Part shown: positions 8,255 through 18,420 of the stretch, piece by piece
Layout: every line of letters begins with the position of its first letter
How positions within the stretch are numbered: position 1 is the first letter of the stretch
NCBI GenBank assembly: GCA_023954075.1
Contig: JAMLIV010000001.1
Span: 310,001 to 374,000, forward strand
Length of the DNA: 64,000 nucleotides
From: Lysobacteraceae bacterium
GTDB taxonomy: Bacteria > Pseudomonadota > Gammaproteobacteria > Xanthomonadales > Xanthomonadaceae
Reading direction: 5' to 3'
Program-made: the position numbers and the translations under genes
Notes under the pieces: generated by a model
Database searches by the model: none
Seen by the model: the letters and a program-made list of their open reading frames with translations, nothing else
Told to the model about the DNA's origin: nothing

Positions 8255-9610
8255 TCAGGACGACACCAGGTGCAGGATATCGTTGTAGAACGCCAGACCC
8301 ATGAGCCCCACCAGCAGGACCATGCCCACGAACTGGCCGGCGATCATCGTGCGCTCGCTGACCGGGCTGCCCTTGACCATCTCGATAAGGTAATACAGGA
8401 GGTGACCGCCGTCCAAGATGGGAATCGGCAGCAGGTTCATGATGCAGAGGCTGAGGCTGAGCATGGCCAGGAAGGACAGGAACCATGCCAGGCCGAGCTG
8501 GGCCGAGGCGCTGGCGTACTGGGCGATCGAGATCGGGCCGTTGATGTTCTCCAGCGACACCGCGCCGCGCACCATGCGCCAGACGATGCCGAGCGTTGCG
8601 CCGGTCAGGCGCCAGGTCTCGTCCAGCGCCGCGCCGACGGCGTCGATCGGCCCGAAACGCAGCAGGGCGTCGTACTCCACCGCCACGCGCGGCGCCGAGA
8701 TGCCCAGCAGCCAGCGCGGGGGATCGGCGCTGGCGTCATACGCGGGCTGGACTCGGGCCTCGTGGCGGGTGCCGTCGCGCTCGAACACGATGGCCAGCGG
8801 AGTGTCCTCGCGTGCCTGGGCCTGAACCGCCGCGCCGATTTCGTCCCAGCTTCGCAGGCTCCGGGTGCCGACCATGAGCAGGCGATCGTCTGCCTGCAGC
8901 CCGGCGCGCGCGGCAGCACCGTCCGCGGTGACGCCGCCGACCCGGGGCGGCAGCAGGAACTGGCGAGGAACCAGACCGATGTCCCGCAGCACCGCCGCCG
9001 GCTTGGGCGCGGGCGAGAGGTTTTCGAGATCGAGGCGAAGCTGCGCGCTGTCGCCGTTGCCGCGCATCACTTCCAGCTGGATCGGGCGCTGGTCGACGGC
9101 GGCGGTGGCCAGCGCCATCTGGACGTGGGTCCAGGTGTCCACGCGCTGTCCGTCGACGGCGAGGATGCGATCATCCGGGCGCAGCCCGGCCTGCGCCGCG
9201 ACCCCCTGCGCCTGACCGACCAGCGGCAGGAAGTCGGCCTTGCCGATCACGAACATCGCCCACAGCAGGACGATGCACAGGATGAGGTTGAATATGGGAC
9301 CGGCCGCGACCACGGCGATGCGCTGGTAGACGCTCTTGCGATTGAAGGCCTGTGACAGGAGGTGCTCGGGAACGTCGCCCTCGCGCTCGTCGAGCATGCG
9401 AACGTAGCCGCCGAGCGGGATCCAGCCGACCACGTATTCGGTGCCGCTGCGCGCGGTGCGACGCCAGATCGGCCGGCCGAAGCCCACCGAGAAGCGCTGC
9501 ACCTTCACCCCGCAGCGTCGCGCCACCCAGTAGTGGCCGAACTCGTGGAAGGTGACGAGGATGCCGAGGCTGACGATCAGCCACCAGATCCAGCCTGCGT
9601 ACTGGGACAT
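8255..9610 (-). CDS. rseP: site-2 protease RseP
   Basis: Inner-membrane zinc metalloprotease that cuts RseA inside the membrane to release sigma-E, and clears signal peptides. The zinc motif HEFGH is at residues 22-26 in the first transmembrane helix; two PDZ domains occupy roughly residues 120-300 (for example GLRPDDRILAVDGQ and GLQADDRLLMVG); the third zinc ligand lies in NLLPIPILDGGHLLYY near the C-terminus. 451 residues, standard length. Starts 2 bp after the dxr stop. A 166-bp gap to bamA holds nothing I recognise. Location beside bamA links envelope stress control to barrel assembly. Confidence 0.97.
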   Translation of the reverse strand: MSQYAGWIWWLIVSLGILVTFHEFGHYWVARRCGVKVQRFSVGFGRPIWRRTARSGTEYVVGWIPLGGYVRMLDEREGDVPEHLLSQAFNRKSVYQRIAVVAAGPIFNLILCIVLLWAMFVIGKADFLPLVGQAQGVAAQAGLRPDDRILAVDGQRVDTWTHVQMALATAAVDQRPIQLEVMRGNGDSAQLRLDLENLSPAPKPAAVLRDIGLVPRQFLLPPRVGGVTADGAAARAGLQADDRLLMVGTRSLRSWDEIGAAVQAQAREDTPLAIVFERDGTRHEARVQPAYDASADPPRWLLGISAPRVAVEYDALLRFGPIDAVGAALDETWRLTGATLGIVWRMVRGAVSLENINGPISIAQYASASAQLGLAWFLSFLAMLSLSLCIMNLLPIPILDGGHLLYYLIEMVKGSPVSERTMIAGQFVGMVLLVGLMGLAFYNDILHLVSS

Positions 9611-9612
9611 GA

Positions 9613-10794
9613 TCAGAATGCCTCGTCGGTGATCAGGGAAAGCGCCGTCCGGCGCGCGCGCGCGTCAATGTCCAGCAGTGCCGGAATATCCGCCGCCTCG
9701 CGTTCGTGCAGCCTGGTCAGGGTGGATTCCAGCAGCGCCGCGATGCCTAGGAAACTCAGCCGTCCCTGAAGAAAGGCTGAAACCGCCACTTCGTTGGCCG
9801 CATTGAGGATGGTGGTGGCTGCCGGACCCTCGCGCAGGGCCTCGCGCGCCAGGCGCAGGCAGGGGAAGGCCACTTCGTCCGGTGGCTGGAAGTCGAGCCG
9901 GGCCACTGCGGCGAGATCGAGGTCCGGGACGCCCGCCTCGATCCGCTCGGGCCAGGCGAGTCCGTAGGCCAGCGCGGTGCGCATGTCCGGATTGCCGAGC
10001 TGGGCCAGGGTCGATCCGTCGGTGTACTGCACCAGCGAGTGCACGATGCTCTGCGGATGCACGACGACCTCGATGCGCTCCGGCGGAGCATCGAACAGCC
10101 AGTGCGCTTCGATCACCTCCAGCCCCTTGTTCATGAGCGTGGCCGAGTCCACCGAAATCTTGCGGCCCATGCGCCAGTTGGGGTGGGCGCAGGCCTGTTC
10201 GGGCGTGACCGGGGCGAGCTGCTCGCGACTCCAGCCGCGGAAGGGGCCGCCCGAGGCGGTCAGCACCAGGCGTCGCACCTCGGGCCGCATCGCGCTCCCG
10301 ATCGCCGGTTCGGGAAGGCACTGGTAAAGCGCGTTGTGCTCGCTGTCGACCGGCAGAAGCCGGGCACCCGAAGCGCGCACCGCCTGCATCAGCAGGGCAC
10401 CGCCGACCACGATGGATTCCTTGTTGGCCAGCAGGATGCGCTTTCCCGCGTGCGCCGCGGCCAGCGTCGAGCCCAGGCCGGCGGCACCGACGATGGCCGC
10501 AACGACCGTATCGCACAGCTCGGACGCGGCGACGTCCGCCAGCGCCGCGATTCCCGCCATCGGGCGCGTCGCGGGCGAAGCCTGCGCCAGCGCGTCGCGC
10601 AGCGCGGCATACCGGTCTTCCCGCGCGATGATGGCCACATCCGGCTGAAAGCGGCAGCACAGCGCGACCAGCGCGTCGACGTTTTCGTTGGCGCTCAGCA
10701 CGCTGGCGCGAAACCGCTGCGGATGGCGCGCGACGACATCCAGCGCGCTGCCGCCGATGGATCCCGTGGCCCCCAGGATCGCGATTCGCCTCAC
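9613..10794 (-). CDS. dxr: 1-deoxy-D-xylulose 5-phosphate reductoisomerase
   Basis: Converts DXP to methylerythritol 4-phosphate with NADPH, the committed step of the MEP isoprenoid pathway that feeds the neighbouring UppS. The protein begins [18 protein letters not shown], a Rossmann NADPH site; the metal and substrate motifs [21 protein letters not shown] and [19 protein letters not shown] are all present. 393 residues. It uses a GTG start at 10794 that overlaps the cdsA TGA stop (GTGA), indicating translational coupling. No ATG would fit the conserved N-terminus. Confidence 0.96.
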   Translation of the reverse strand: MRRIAILGATGSIGGSALDVVARHPQRFRASVLSANENVDALVALCCRFQPDVAIIAREDRYAALRDALAQASPATRPMAGIAALADVAASELCDTVVAAIVGAAGLGSTLAAAHAGKRILLANKESIVVGGALLMQAVRASGARLLPVDSEHNALYQCLPEPAIGSAMRPEVRRLVLTASGGPFRGWSREQLAPVTPEQACAHPNWRMGRKISVDSATLMNKGLEVIEAHWLFDAPPERIEVVVHPQSIVHSLVQYTDGSTLAQLGNPDMRTALAYGLAWPERIEAGVPDLDLAAVARLDFQPPDEVAFPCLRLAREALREGPAATTILNAANEVAVSAFLQGRLSFLGIAALLESTLTRLHEREAADIPALLDIDARARRTALSLITDEAF

Positions 10795-11597
10795 AGCCCG
10801 AACCACGCCTTGAGGATGGCCAGTACCGGCAGCGCGGCGAGCAGGCTGTCGATGCGATCCAGCGCGCCGCCGTGTCCCGGCAGCAGGCGGCCCGAATCCT
10901 TGACCCCGGCCTGGCGCTTGATCACGCTTTCGAACAGATCGCCCAGCACCGAGGCGAGGCTGGCGATGAGGCTGACCGCAAGCAGCAGCGGCAGCTCGCG
11001 CAGCGACACGCTTAGCAGGGGTGCCATCGCCAGCGCCAGCACCAGCACGCCGAACAGCCCGCCCCAGAACCCGGCCCAGGTCTTGCCGGGGCTGATGGCG
11101 GGCGCGAGCTTGCGGCCGCCGAAGCGTCGTCCGGCGAAGAATGCGAAGGTGTCGGCCGCCCATACCAGCAGCAGCGCATAGAGCGCCCAGATCGGCGCGT
11201 CCGCGTGCAGCAGGGCGAAGGCACACCAGGTGGGCACGACCAGGAGCGTGCCGATCATCAGCTTCAGCGCGCGGTTGCCGGGCGTCGCCGCCTTGGCCAG
11301 CGTCGGCTGGCGCAGCCAGGCCAGCGCGCACAGCCACCAGAGCGTTCCGGCCAGCGCGACCCAGGGAAACAGTGCCGACCAGCCGAATCGCGCCAGCCAC
11401 GCCATTGCCGCCGCATGGGCGAGCAGGATCAGCGCGCGGGCCACGGGAGCGGTGAACCCGATCAGCCGCGTCCACTCCCACAGGCCGGCGAGCAGCGCCG
11501 CGGCGACCAGTGCCATGAGCGGGCCCGGTGGCAGCAGCAGGATGCCGGCGACGACCGCCGGTGCGAGCACAAGTGCGGTGATGACGCGCTGCCTCAT
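10791..11597 (-). CDS. cdsA: phosphatidate cytidylyltransferase
   Basis: Makes CDP-diacylglycerol from phosphatidate and CTP, the branch point to all bacterial phospholipids. The 268-residue protein is polytopic, with about eight hydrophobic helices, and carries the family signature toward the C-terminus: [20 protein letters not shown] followed by [15 protein letters not shown]. The start at 11597 overlaps the uppS stop by ATGA; upstream in-frame ATGs lie inside uppS and lack membrane character. Confidence 0.96.
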   Translation of the reverse strand: MRQRVITALVLAPAVVAGILLLPPGPLMALVAAALLAGLWEWTRLIGFTAPVARALILLAHAAAMAWLARFGWSALFPWVALAGTLWWLCALAWLRQPTLAKAATPGNRALKLMIGTLLVVPTWCAFALLHADAPIWALYALLLVWAADTFAFFAGRRFGGRKLAPAISPGKTWAGFWGGLFGVLVLALAMAPLLSVSLRELPLLLAVSLIASLASVLGDLFESVIKRQAGVKDSGRLLPGHGGALDRIDSLLAALPVLAILKAWFGL

Positions 11598-12412
11598 GGC
11601 GAGGCCTCCATGGCGAGCTGTTCCGAGGTTCGACCGAAGCGGCGCTCGCGCTGCGCAAACGCATCGAGCGCGCGCCGCAGCTCCGTCGCGTCGAAATCCG
11701 GCCACAGGGTGTCGGTGAAATACAGCTCGCAGTAGGCCACTTGCCACAGCAGGAAGTTGCTTATGCGCATGTCGCCGCCGGAGCGGATGAAGAGATCCGG
11801 CTCGGGCAGATCGGACAGCGCGAGCGCCGCACCCAGGCGCGCCTCGTCGATGGCCTCGGGCGAAAGCGAGCCGCCCGCCACCTGCCGGGCCAGGGTCCGC
11901 GCCGCCTGCACCAGGTCCCAGCGGCCGCTGTAGTCGGCCGCGATGGTCAGGTGAAGGCGCGTGTTGCGCAGGGTCAGCGCCTCGCCGCGCGCCATGCGCT
12001 CGCGGATGTCCGGACTGAAGGCATCGCGCTCGCCGATGAAGCGCAGCCGCACCCCGCGTCGGTTCAGCTCGTCGACTTCCCGGTCCAGCGCGCGCAGGAA
12101 CAGCTGCATGAGCGCGCCGACTTCCTCATCGGGTCGCTGCCAGTTTTCGCGCGAGAACGCGAACAGAGTCAGCGCCGGAATGCCGGCGTCCAGGCAGGCG
12201 TCGATGCACAGGTTCGCCGCGCGCGCGCCGGCGCGGTGGCCGAGGCTGCGCGGTCGGTGCCGCGCCTTTGCCCAGCGCCCGTTGCCGTCCATGATGATCG
12301 CGATATGGCGCGGCCGTGCGGCATCGGGAATGGGGAATGGGGAATCGTTCAAGCAGCACCCGCAGCGTTGGGCGGCATCGGTTTCAGCGGGCACCCGCTC
12401 ACCGCTTTCCAT
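11594..12412 (-). CDS. uppS: undecaprenyl (polyprenyl) diphosphate synthase
   Basis: Cis-prenyltransferase that extends farnesyl diphosphate to the C55 carrier lipid used for peptidoglycan and O-antigen. Signature [16 protein letters not shown] with the catalytic Asp, then [17 protein letters not shown] and the C-terminal [15 protein letters not shown] and [12 protein letters not shown] motifs. 272 residues from the ATG at 12412; an in-frame TTG at 12352 would give 252, closer to usual. Neither has a convincing ribosome site. The stretch just before the conserved core (NDSPFPIPD) is encoded by three GATTCCC/CATTCCC heptamers, so the N-terminus is repeat-derived. Confidence 0.94.
   Translation of the reverse strand: MESGERVPAETDAAQRCGCCLNDSPFPIPDAARPRHIAIIMDGNGRWAKARHRPRSLGHRAGARAANLCIDACLDAGIPALTLFAFSRENWQRPDEEVGALMQLFLRALDREVDELNRRGVRLRFIGERDAFSPDIRERMARGEALTLRNTRLHLTIAADYSGRWDLVQAARTLARQVAGGSLSPEAIDEARLGAALALSDLPEPDLFIRSGGDMRISNFLLWQVAYCELYFTDTLWPDFDATELRRALDAFAQRERRFGRTSEQLAMEASP
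12326..12346. repeat. 3 x GATTCCC/CATTCCC heptamer inside the uppS 5' end
   Basis: On the plus strand the units read GGGAATG, GGGAATG, GGGAATC. They encode NDSPFPIPD just upstream of the conserved UppS core. Same heptamer class as in lpxB (2748-2775); an imperfect relative lies at about 12420-12436. Confidence 0.9.
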
Positions 12413-12445
12413 TTCCGTTCATGGATTCTCGATTCCCGGCTCCGG

Positions 12446-13003
12446 TCACACCGCCATCAGCTCGTCTTCCTTGGCCTTGACCACGGCATCGACGTCTTTC
12501 ACGAAGCGGTCGGTGAGCTTCTGGATGTCGTCCTCGGCACGGCGCTCTTCATCCTCGCTGATCGACTTGGCCTTCTGCAGCTCTTTCACCTGCTGCAGCG
12601 CGTCGCGCCGCACGCCGCGGATCGCCACCTTGGAGTTCTCGCCTTCACTGTGCACGTGCTTGGCCAGTTCGCGGCGGCGCTCCTCGGTGAGGGGCGGCAG
12701 GTTGATGCGGATCACGGTGCCGGCGGTGTTCGGCGTGAGGCCGAGGTCGGAGGCGTAGATCGCCTTTTCGATCGCACCGACCATGCCTTTTTCCCAGGGC
12801 GTGATCGTGAGCGTGCGCGCATCGGCCACCGCCACCGTGGCCACCTGCGAGAGCGGCATGTCCGAGCCGTAGTACACCACTTTCAGGTTGTCGACCAGCG
12901 CGCTGCTGGCGCGCCCGGTGCGGACCTTGGCCAGTTCGAAGCGCAGCGCGTCGATGGACTTGGCCATGCGGGCCTGGGTGTCGTTCTTGATGTCGTTGAG
13001 CAT
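12446..13003 (-). CDS. frr: ribosome recycling factor
   Basis: Splits post-termination ribosomes together with EF-G. The 185-residue protein starts MLNDIKNDTQARMAKSIDAL and has the family markers FELAKVRTGRASSALVDNL, then PPLTEERRRELAKHVH, and ends with the long helical bundle QKLTDRFVKDVDAVVKAKED. Length equals E. coli RRF. Start at 13003; an upstream in-frame ATG at 13063 lacks conservation. About 30 bp separates it from uppS and 100 bp from pyrH. Confidence 0.97.
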   Translation of the reverse strand: MLNDIKNDTQARMAKSIDALRFELAKVRTGRASSALVDNLKVVYYGSDMPLSQVATVAVADARTLTITPWEKGMVGAIEKAIYASDLGLTPNTAGTVIRINLPPLTEERRRELAKHVHSEGENSKVAIRGVRRDALQQVKELQKAKSISEDEERRAEDDIQKLTDRFVKDVDAVVKAKEDELMAV

Positions 13004-13103
13004 GGGCCGGGTTCCGGTCGAATGGGGTGGGCAATCCGGAAGTATAGGCGAAACGCGCCGCACCGCGGCGCGCCCGCGCGCGTGGAGCTCCGATCCCGGG
13101 CGC

Positions 13104-13835
13104 TCAGCTGCGCCCGTGCACGAGGGTGCCGATGGCCTTGCCCTGCACGATGCGCTTGAGGTCGCCGGGGCGGGTGATGTCGTAGATGCGCAGCGGCAGG
13201 TTGTAGTCGCGGCACAGCGCGATCGCGGCAGTGTCCATCACCTGCAGATCGCGGGAGATGACCTCGTCGTAGGACAGGTGCTCGAAGCGGCGCGCGTCCT
13301 TCTTCTTCTTCGGGTCCGCATCGTAGACGCCGTCGACCTTGGTCGCCTTGAGCAGGAGTTCGGCGCCGATTTCCACCGCGCGCAGCGCGGCGGCCGAATC
13401 GGTGGTGAAGAACGGGTTGCCGGTGCCGGCCGCGAACAGCACGATGCGGCCCTTCTCCAGATGACGGATGGCGCGTCGGCGGATGTAGTCCTCGCAGACC
13501 TCGTTGATCTTGATCGCGCTCATCACCCGGGCGCGGGCACCGAGCTTTTCCAGCGCGTCCTGCATGGCCAGCGCGTTCATCACGGTGGCCAGCATGCCCA
13601 TATGGTCGCCGGTGACGCGATCCATGCCGGCCGAGGCGAGGCCGGCACCGCGGAAGATGTTGCCGCCGCCGATCACCAGGCCCACTTCCACGCCGTCGTT
13701 CTGCAGTTCGACGATCTCGCGCGCCAGGCGTCCGAGCACTTCGGGATCGATGCCGTAATCGGCAGCGCCCATCAGCGCCTCGCCGCTGAGTTTCAACAGG
13801 ATGCGGCGATACTTCGGCGCGGCGGGGGCGTTCAT
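13104..13835 (-). CDS. pyrH: UMP kinase
   Basis: Phosphorylates UMP to UDP in pyrimidine nucleotide synthesis; amino acid kinase fold. Signature [11 protein letters not shown] near the N-terminus, [12 protein letters not shown], and [15 protein letters not shown] with [13 protein letters not shown]. 243 residues. ATG at 13835 has GGAG six bases upstream; a GTG at 13853 is less likely. In most relatives tsf precedes pyrH; here mfd does, about 100 bp upstream on the same strand. Confidence 0.97.
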   Translation of the reverse strand: MNAPAAPKYRRILLKLSGEALMGAADYGIDPEVLGRLAREIVELQNDGVEVGLVIGGGNIFRGAGLASAGMDRVTGDHMGMLATVMNALAMQDALEKLGARARVMSAIKINEVCEDYIRRRAIRHLEKGRIVLFAAGTGNPFFTTDSAAALRAVEIGAELLLKATKVDGVYDADPKKKKDARRFEHLSYDEVISRDLQVMDTAAIALCRDYNLPLRIYDITRPGDLKRIVQGKAIGTLVHGRS

Positions 13836-13937
13836 GTTCGGCTCCGGAGGCACAAAACGGCGGAATTGTAGCCGAGTGGATGGGCGAAAAGGGCGCGGTC
13901 GTCGCGCCGTGCAGCTCCAGGTCAGCCCCGCACGCCC

Positions 13938-16900
13938 TCACCCACCCGGCGGTTTGCCGCCGAAGGCGTGCAGCAGGTCGCGTGCTGCGGCCAGGCGCTC
14001 CGTGGCACCGGGCAGCTCCAGCTTCAGGCGCAGCTTGTCGGGGCCGTCCATCTGGAAGACGCGGGGCTGGCCCTGGATCATGCGGATGATGGTCATGGGG
14101 TCGATTTTCGGCTGCGGCACGAACCGGATACGGCCGCCGCGCTCGCCCAGCTCCAGCTTGCGCACACCCAGCGCGGTCGCCGCGTTGCGCAGTTCCGCTA
14201 CGGCAAAGAGGTTCTTGAGCGGGTCGGGCAGGAGGCCGAAGCGGTCGATCATCTCGACCTGCAGTTCGCGCAGCGCCTCGGCATCGGGCGCGGAGGCGAT
14301 GCGCTTGTAGAGCGTCAGGCGGGTGTGCACGTCGGGCAGGTAGTCGTCGGGAATGAGCGCGGGAATGTGCAGCTCGACCTCCGCGCCGTGGCGGTCGGCA
14401 TCGTCCAGGTCCGGAATCCTGCCCTGCTTGATCGAGCGCACCGCACGCTCCAGCAGCTCGGTGTAGAGCGAGAAGCCGACCTCGGCGATCTGGCCCGACT
14501 GGCCTTCGCCCAAAAGCTCGCCGGCACCGCGGATTTCCAGGTCGTGCGTGGCCAGGGTGAAGCCTGCGCCCAGTTCATCAAGTGAGGCGATGGCCTCCAG
14601 GCGCTTGCGCGCGTCCGGGGTCATGGCCTTGTCCGGCGGCACGATCAGGTAGGCCCAGGCACGATGGTGCGAGCGCCCGACGCGGCCGCGCAACTGGTGC
14701 AGCTGGGCCAGGCCGAAGCGGTCGGCGCGGTCGATCACGATGGTGTTGGCGTTGGGGATATCGATGCCCGATTCGATGATCGTGGTGCACACCAGCACGT
14801 TGAAGCGCTGGCGGTTGAAGTCGAGCATCACCTGTTCCAGTTCGCGCTCGGGCATCTGGCCGTGGGCGACGCGGATGCGCGCCTCGGGCACCAGTTCGCC
14901 CAGCTCGCGCGCCACGCGCTCGATGTCGCTGACCTCGTTGTGCAGGAAGTACACCTGCCCGCCGCGCGCCAGTTCGCGCTGGAAGGCTTCGCGCATCTGC
15001 GCCGGATCCCACTGGGTCACAAGGGTCTGCACGGCCAGGCGGTTCGGTGGCGGGGTGGCGATGATGGACAGGTCGCGCAGACCCGCCATCGCCATGTTCA
15101 GCGTGCGCGGGATGGGCGTGGCGGTCAGCGTGAGGAGGTGCACCTGCGCGCGCATCGCCTTGAGGCGCTCCTTCTGGCGCACGCCGAAGCGCTGTTCCTC
15201 GTCGACGATGACCAGGCCGAGATCCTTGAACTTCACGTCCTCCTGCAAGAGCCGATGGGTGCCGACGATGACGTCGATCCCGCCGGCGGCAAGCGTGTCG
15301 AGTTCGGCCTTGATCTCCTTCGCGGTCTTGAAGCGCGAGAGCACCTCCACGCGCAGCGGCCAGTCGGCGAAACGGTCACGGAAGTTGCGGTAGTGCTGCT
15401 CGGCGAGCAGGGTGGTGGGCACCAGCACGGCCACCTGCTTGCCGGCGGCGGCGGCGACGAAGGCCGCGCGCACCGCGACTTCGGTCTTGCCAAAGCCGAC
15501 GTCGCCGCAGACCACCCGATCCATCGGCTGGGCCGAATCGAGATCGGCGATCACCGCTTCGATGGCGGCCAGCTGATCCGGGGTTTCCTCGAACGGGAAC
15601 TGCGCGGCGAACGGCGCGTACATGGCGCGATCCACCTGCAGCGCAATGCCGGCGCGGGCCTGGCGCTTCGCCTGGATTTCCAGCAGCTCGGCGGCCACGT
15701 CGCGGACCTTTTCCGCGGCCTTCTTCTTCGCCTTTTCCCACTGTTCACCGCCCAGCGAATGGAGCGGCGCAAGTTCGGGCGAAGCCCCGGCGTAGCGGCT
15801 GACCAGGTGCAGCTGCGCCACGGGCACGTAGAGCTTGTCGCCCTTGGCGTATTCGATGCACAGGAACTCGGCGCGCTGATCGCCCACGTCGAGCATTTCC
15901 AGCCCGATGTAGCGGCCCACGCCGTGATCCTCGTGCACGATGGGCGAGCCTGCGGAAATTTCCGAGAGGTCGCGCAGGATAGTTTCCGGATCGCGCCCGG
16001 CGCGGGCGCGTCGGCGCGTGCCGACCGCGCGTTCGGGATGGAGCTGGCGCTCGGTGAGCACGCACAGCGCCGGCTCGGCCAGGGCGAAGCCGTCTTCCAG
16101 CGCTGCCACGGTGATGGTGAATCGGGGCGCGGAAGCGAAGAAAGCGTTCCAGTCCGCCACCGTTTCCGGCTTCAGCCCGAGGTGGCCGAGGGTGTCGATC
16201 AAGGCTTCGCGCCGGCCGGCGGAATCGGCGGCGATCAGCACCCGGCCCGGGTAGCTTTCGAGAAATCCGCGCAGCGCCGCGGCGCTGGCCTCGCCCTTGT
16301 GTACCAGCGGCAGGGCGGGTGCAGGCGCATCGCCCAGGGCGTGCGCCTGTTCGTGGCGCGGATGGTCTCGCCCGAGCACTTCGATGCGGCGGCGCTGGTT
16401 GAGCGTTTCGCGCAGGGCTTCGGGCGGCAGGAACAGGTCGGCGGGCGGCAGCACCGGGCGTTCGATATCGTGGCGGCGCTGTTCGTGCCGCTCGCCGGTC
16501 TGTGCCCAGAAGGCCTCGGCCGCCTCCAGCGCGCCTTCGCCCAGCAGGCACAGCGTATCGGTGCCGAGGTAGTCGAACAGCGTGGCGGTGTGCTCGAAGA
16601 ACAGCGGAAGGTAGTAGTCGACGCCGGCCGGCGTGCCGCCTTCCTTCATGTCCTGGTAGATCGGGCAGCGTCGCGGATCGATCGGGAAGCGCTCGCGCAG
16701 TGCGCCGCGAAAGCGTTTCGAGGCCTCCTCGTCGAGCGGGAACTCGCGCGCCGGCAGCAGGCGCACCGCATCGACCTTGTGCAGCGAGCGCTGGGTTTCC
16801 GGATCGAAAGTGCGGATCGAGTCCACGTCCTCGTCAAACAGCTCGATGCGATACGGCTCGGGGCTACCCATCGGGAAGATGTCGAGCAGCGCGCCGCGCA

Positions 16901-17396
16901 CCGCAAAATCGCCGGGATCGAGAACCTGCGGCACGTTGCGGTAGCCGGCGGCCTCCAGGCGGCGTTTTTCGGTTTCCAGGGAGAGCTTTTTCCCGTGTTC
17001 CACCACCAGCGACTGCCCGGCGATGAAGCCCGGCGGTGCCAGGCGCTGCATCAGGGTGGAGACCGGCACCACCAGCACCCCGCGCGTCACCGACGGCAGC
17101 CGGTAGAGCGTGGCCACGCGCTGGGAAATGATGTCCGGCTGCGGGCTGAAAAGGTCGTAGGGCAGGGTTTCCCAGTCGGGAAAGGGCAGCACCGGCAGCT
17201 CGGGCGCGAAGATCGCCAGCTCGGTTTCCAGCACGCGCGCGGCGTGGCTGTCGCGCGTGACCGCCAGCAGCAGCCCGGGGTGCTCGCCGGCCGCGCGCGC
17301 CACCGCCAGCGACAGCGCGGAAAGACTCGACGGCGCGCGCCAGTCGGCGCGTTTCTGGCTGCCGTGCGGCAGCGGGGGATGGAGGATCGATGTCAT
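13938..17396 (-). CDS. mfd: transcription-repair coupling factor Mfd
   Basis: Removes RNA polymerase stalled at DNA lesions and recruits UvrA. The 1152 residues contain the UvrB-like N-terminal module (PFPDWETLPYDLFSPQPD), the RNA polymerase-interaction domain (GSPIVHEDHGVGRYIGLE), the RecG-like translocase with Walker A GDVGFGKTEVAVRAAF and DEEQRFGVRQKERL, helicase motif III LTATPIPRTL, motif VI QLRGRVGRS and the C-terminal autoinhibitory domain. Length is typical. Standing just upstream of pyrH instead of rpsB-tsf is unusual. The long open frame on the opposite strand is a composition artefact. Confidence 0.97.
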   Translation of the reverse strand: MTSILHPPLPHGSQKRADWRAPSSLSALSLAVARAAGEHPGLLLAVTRDSHAARVLETELAIFAPELPVLPFPDWETLPYDLFSPQPDIISQRVATLYRLPSVTRGVLVVPVSTLMQRLAPPGFIAGQSLVVEHGKKLSLETEKRRLEAAGYRNVPQVLDPGDFAVRGALLDIFPMGSPEPYRIELFDEDVDSIRTFDPETQRSLHKVDAVRLLPAREFPLDEEASKRFRGALRERFPIDPRRCPIYQDMKEGGTPAGVDYYLPLFFEHTATLFDYLGTDTLCLLGEGALEAAEAFWAQTGERHEQRRHDIERPVLPPADLFLPPEALRETLNQRRRIEVLGRDHPRHEQAHALGDAPAPALPLVHKGEASAAALRGFLESYPGRVLIAADSAGRREALIDTLGHLGLKPETVADWNAFFASAPRFTITVAALEDGFALAEPALCVLTERQLHPERAVGTRRRARAGRDPETILRDLSEISAGSPIVHEDHGVGRYIGLEMLDVGDQRAEFLCIEYAKGDKLYVPVAQLHLVSRYAGASPELAPLHSLGGEQWEKAKKKAAEKVRDVAAELLEIQAKRQARAGIALQVDRAMYAPFAAQFPFEETPDQLAAIEAVIADLDSAQPMDRVVCGDVGFGKTEVAVRAAFVAAAAGKQVAVLVPTTLLAEQHYRNFRDRFADWPLRVEVLSRFKTAKEIKAELDTLAAGGIDVIVGTHRLLQEDVKFKDLGLVIVDEEQRFGVRQKERLKAMRAQVHLLTLTATPIPRTLNMAMAGLRDLSIIATPPPNRLAVQTLVTQWDPAQMREAFQRELARGGQVYFLHNEVSDIERVARELGELVPEARIRVAHGQMPERELEQVMLDFNRQRFNVLVCTTIIESGIDIPNANTIVIDRADRFGLAQLHQLRGRVGRSHHRAWAYLIVPPDKAMTPDARKRLEAIASLDELGAGFTLATHDLEIRGAGELLGEGQSGQIAEVGFSLYTELLERAVRSIKQGRIPDLDDADRHGAEVELHIPALIPDDYLPDVHTRLTLYKRIASAPDAEALRELQVEMIDRFGLLPDPLKNLFAVAELRNAATALGVRKLELGERGGRIRFVPQPKIDPMTIIRMIQGQPRVFQMDGPDKLRLKLELPGATERLAAARDLLHAFGGKPPGG

Positions 17397-17503
17397 CAGA
17401 CAATCGCCGCGCGTGGCGCGCTGTGCGAAACGGTGGAAGTGAGCCGGCTAGTGTAGGGGAATCGCGGCGCGCACCGGCAGGATCGCGGAGGCGGCAGGGC
17501 GTT

Positions 17504-17989
17504 TCAGAGCACCAGAGCGAGCGCGAAGATGCCCAGCATCAGGAAGGCGATGCTGACGCGCGCCACCAGGCCCAGCAGGATGCCCACCCAGGTGCCGATG
17601 CCGACGCGGGTGGCCATGCCGCCGTGGCGGCTGTGGATGTACTCGCCCGCAAACGCACCGATGAAGGGGCCAAGCAGGATGCCGGCGAGCCCGAAGAAGA
17701 ATCCGATGAGGGTGCCGAGCGCCGCACCGACCAGGGCCAGTCGGCTCGCACCGGCGCGCTTGGCACCGAGCAGGTTGGCGACGAAATCCAGCACCAGCGA
17801 CAGTATGGTCAGGGCAGCAAGGATGGCGAGAATGCCCCAGCCGGGCGTGGTAAAACCCGTGCCCCAGGCCACCAGCAGCATGCCGACGAACATCAGCGGC
17901 GTGCCGGGAAGCGCGGGCAGAACCGAGCCGGCCAGGCCGATGATGACCAGCAGGGCACCGAGAACGTGGAGAACGATGGAATAGTCCAT
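17504..17989 (-). CDS. DUF456 integral membrane protein
   Basis: A 161-residue protein made of about four to five hydrophobic helices, starting MDYSIVLHVLGALLVIIGLA. It shows DUF456 features: LPGTPLMFVGML, FVANLLGAKRAGASR and the Gly-rich GIFFG/LGPFIGAFAGE segments, then YIHSRHGG. The family has no established function; the Gly-x-Gly helices suggest an oligomeric membrane protein. Start at 17989 fits the first helix. It is 108 bp from the mfd start on the same strand, and slyX diverges from it. Confidence 0.85.
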   Translation of the reverse strand: MDYSIVLHVLGALLVIIGLAGSVLPALPGTPLMFVGMLLVAWGTGFTTPGWGILAILAALTILSLVLDFVANLLGAKRAGASRLALVGAALGTLIGFFFGLAGILLGPFIGAFAGEYIHSRHGGMATRVGIGTWVGILLGLVARVSIAFLMLGIFALALVL

Positions 17990-18201
17990 GCCGGATCCGC
18001 AAGGTGACTCATTGCTCCGCATGCAGGCTCGGAAGGCCAGGCGGGCGCAACGCAGGACGCAGATGGTAGCGTCCATCGCCTTGTCCGCCGACACGGCGCG
18101 CGTCGGCATGGGGCGCGCGTTCATGCGAGTGTTGCCCGTTGTGATCGGCACCGCGTGCGCGCCGCGTGAAACCGGCACCCGCCAGCGGGTAAAATCCGGC
18201 G

Positions 18202-18411
18202 ATGAACGACGACGCCCGCCTGATCGAAATCGAAACCAGGCTCGCCTTCCAGGAATCCGCGCTGCAGGACCTGGGCGACTTGGTCAACCGCCAGCGCCTG
18301 GAGCTGGAGTCGCTGCGCCGCGCGCTGACGGAGGCCACGGCGGACCTCCTGAGCCTGCGCGAAGGCTTGTCCTCGGGCGCGGCCAACGAGCCGCCGCCCC
18401 CGCATTATTGA
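18202..18411 (+). CDS. slyX: SlyX family protein
   Basis: A 69-residue acidic coiled-coil protein (EIETRLAFQESALQDLGD, heptad spacing through residue 55) ending in the Pro-rich PPPPHY tail typical of SlyX. In E. coli slyX lies beside slyD, but its role is unknown. Divergent from the DUF456 gene and 9 bp upstream of the DUF2058 gene, so the two probably form an operon. Confidence 0.88.
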   Translation: MNDDARLIEIETRLAFQESALQDLGDLVNRQRLELESLRRALTEATADLLSLREGLSSGAANEPPPPHY

Positions 18412-18420
18412 GAGTGACCG

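Noticed and set aside
14664..17456. A 930-codon open frame opposite mfd (plus strand)
   Set aside because: Arg/Ala/Gly/His-rich translation with no motif, fully antisense to a complete mfd; long antisense frames are expected at this GC content.
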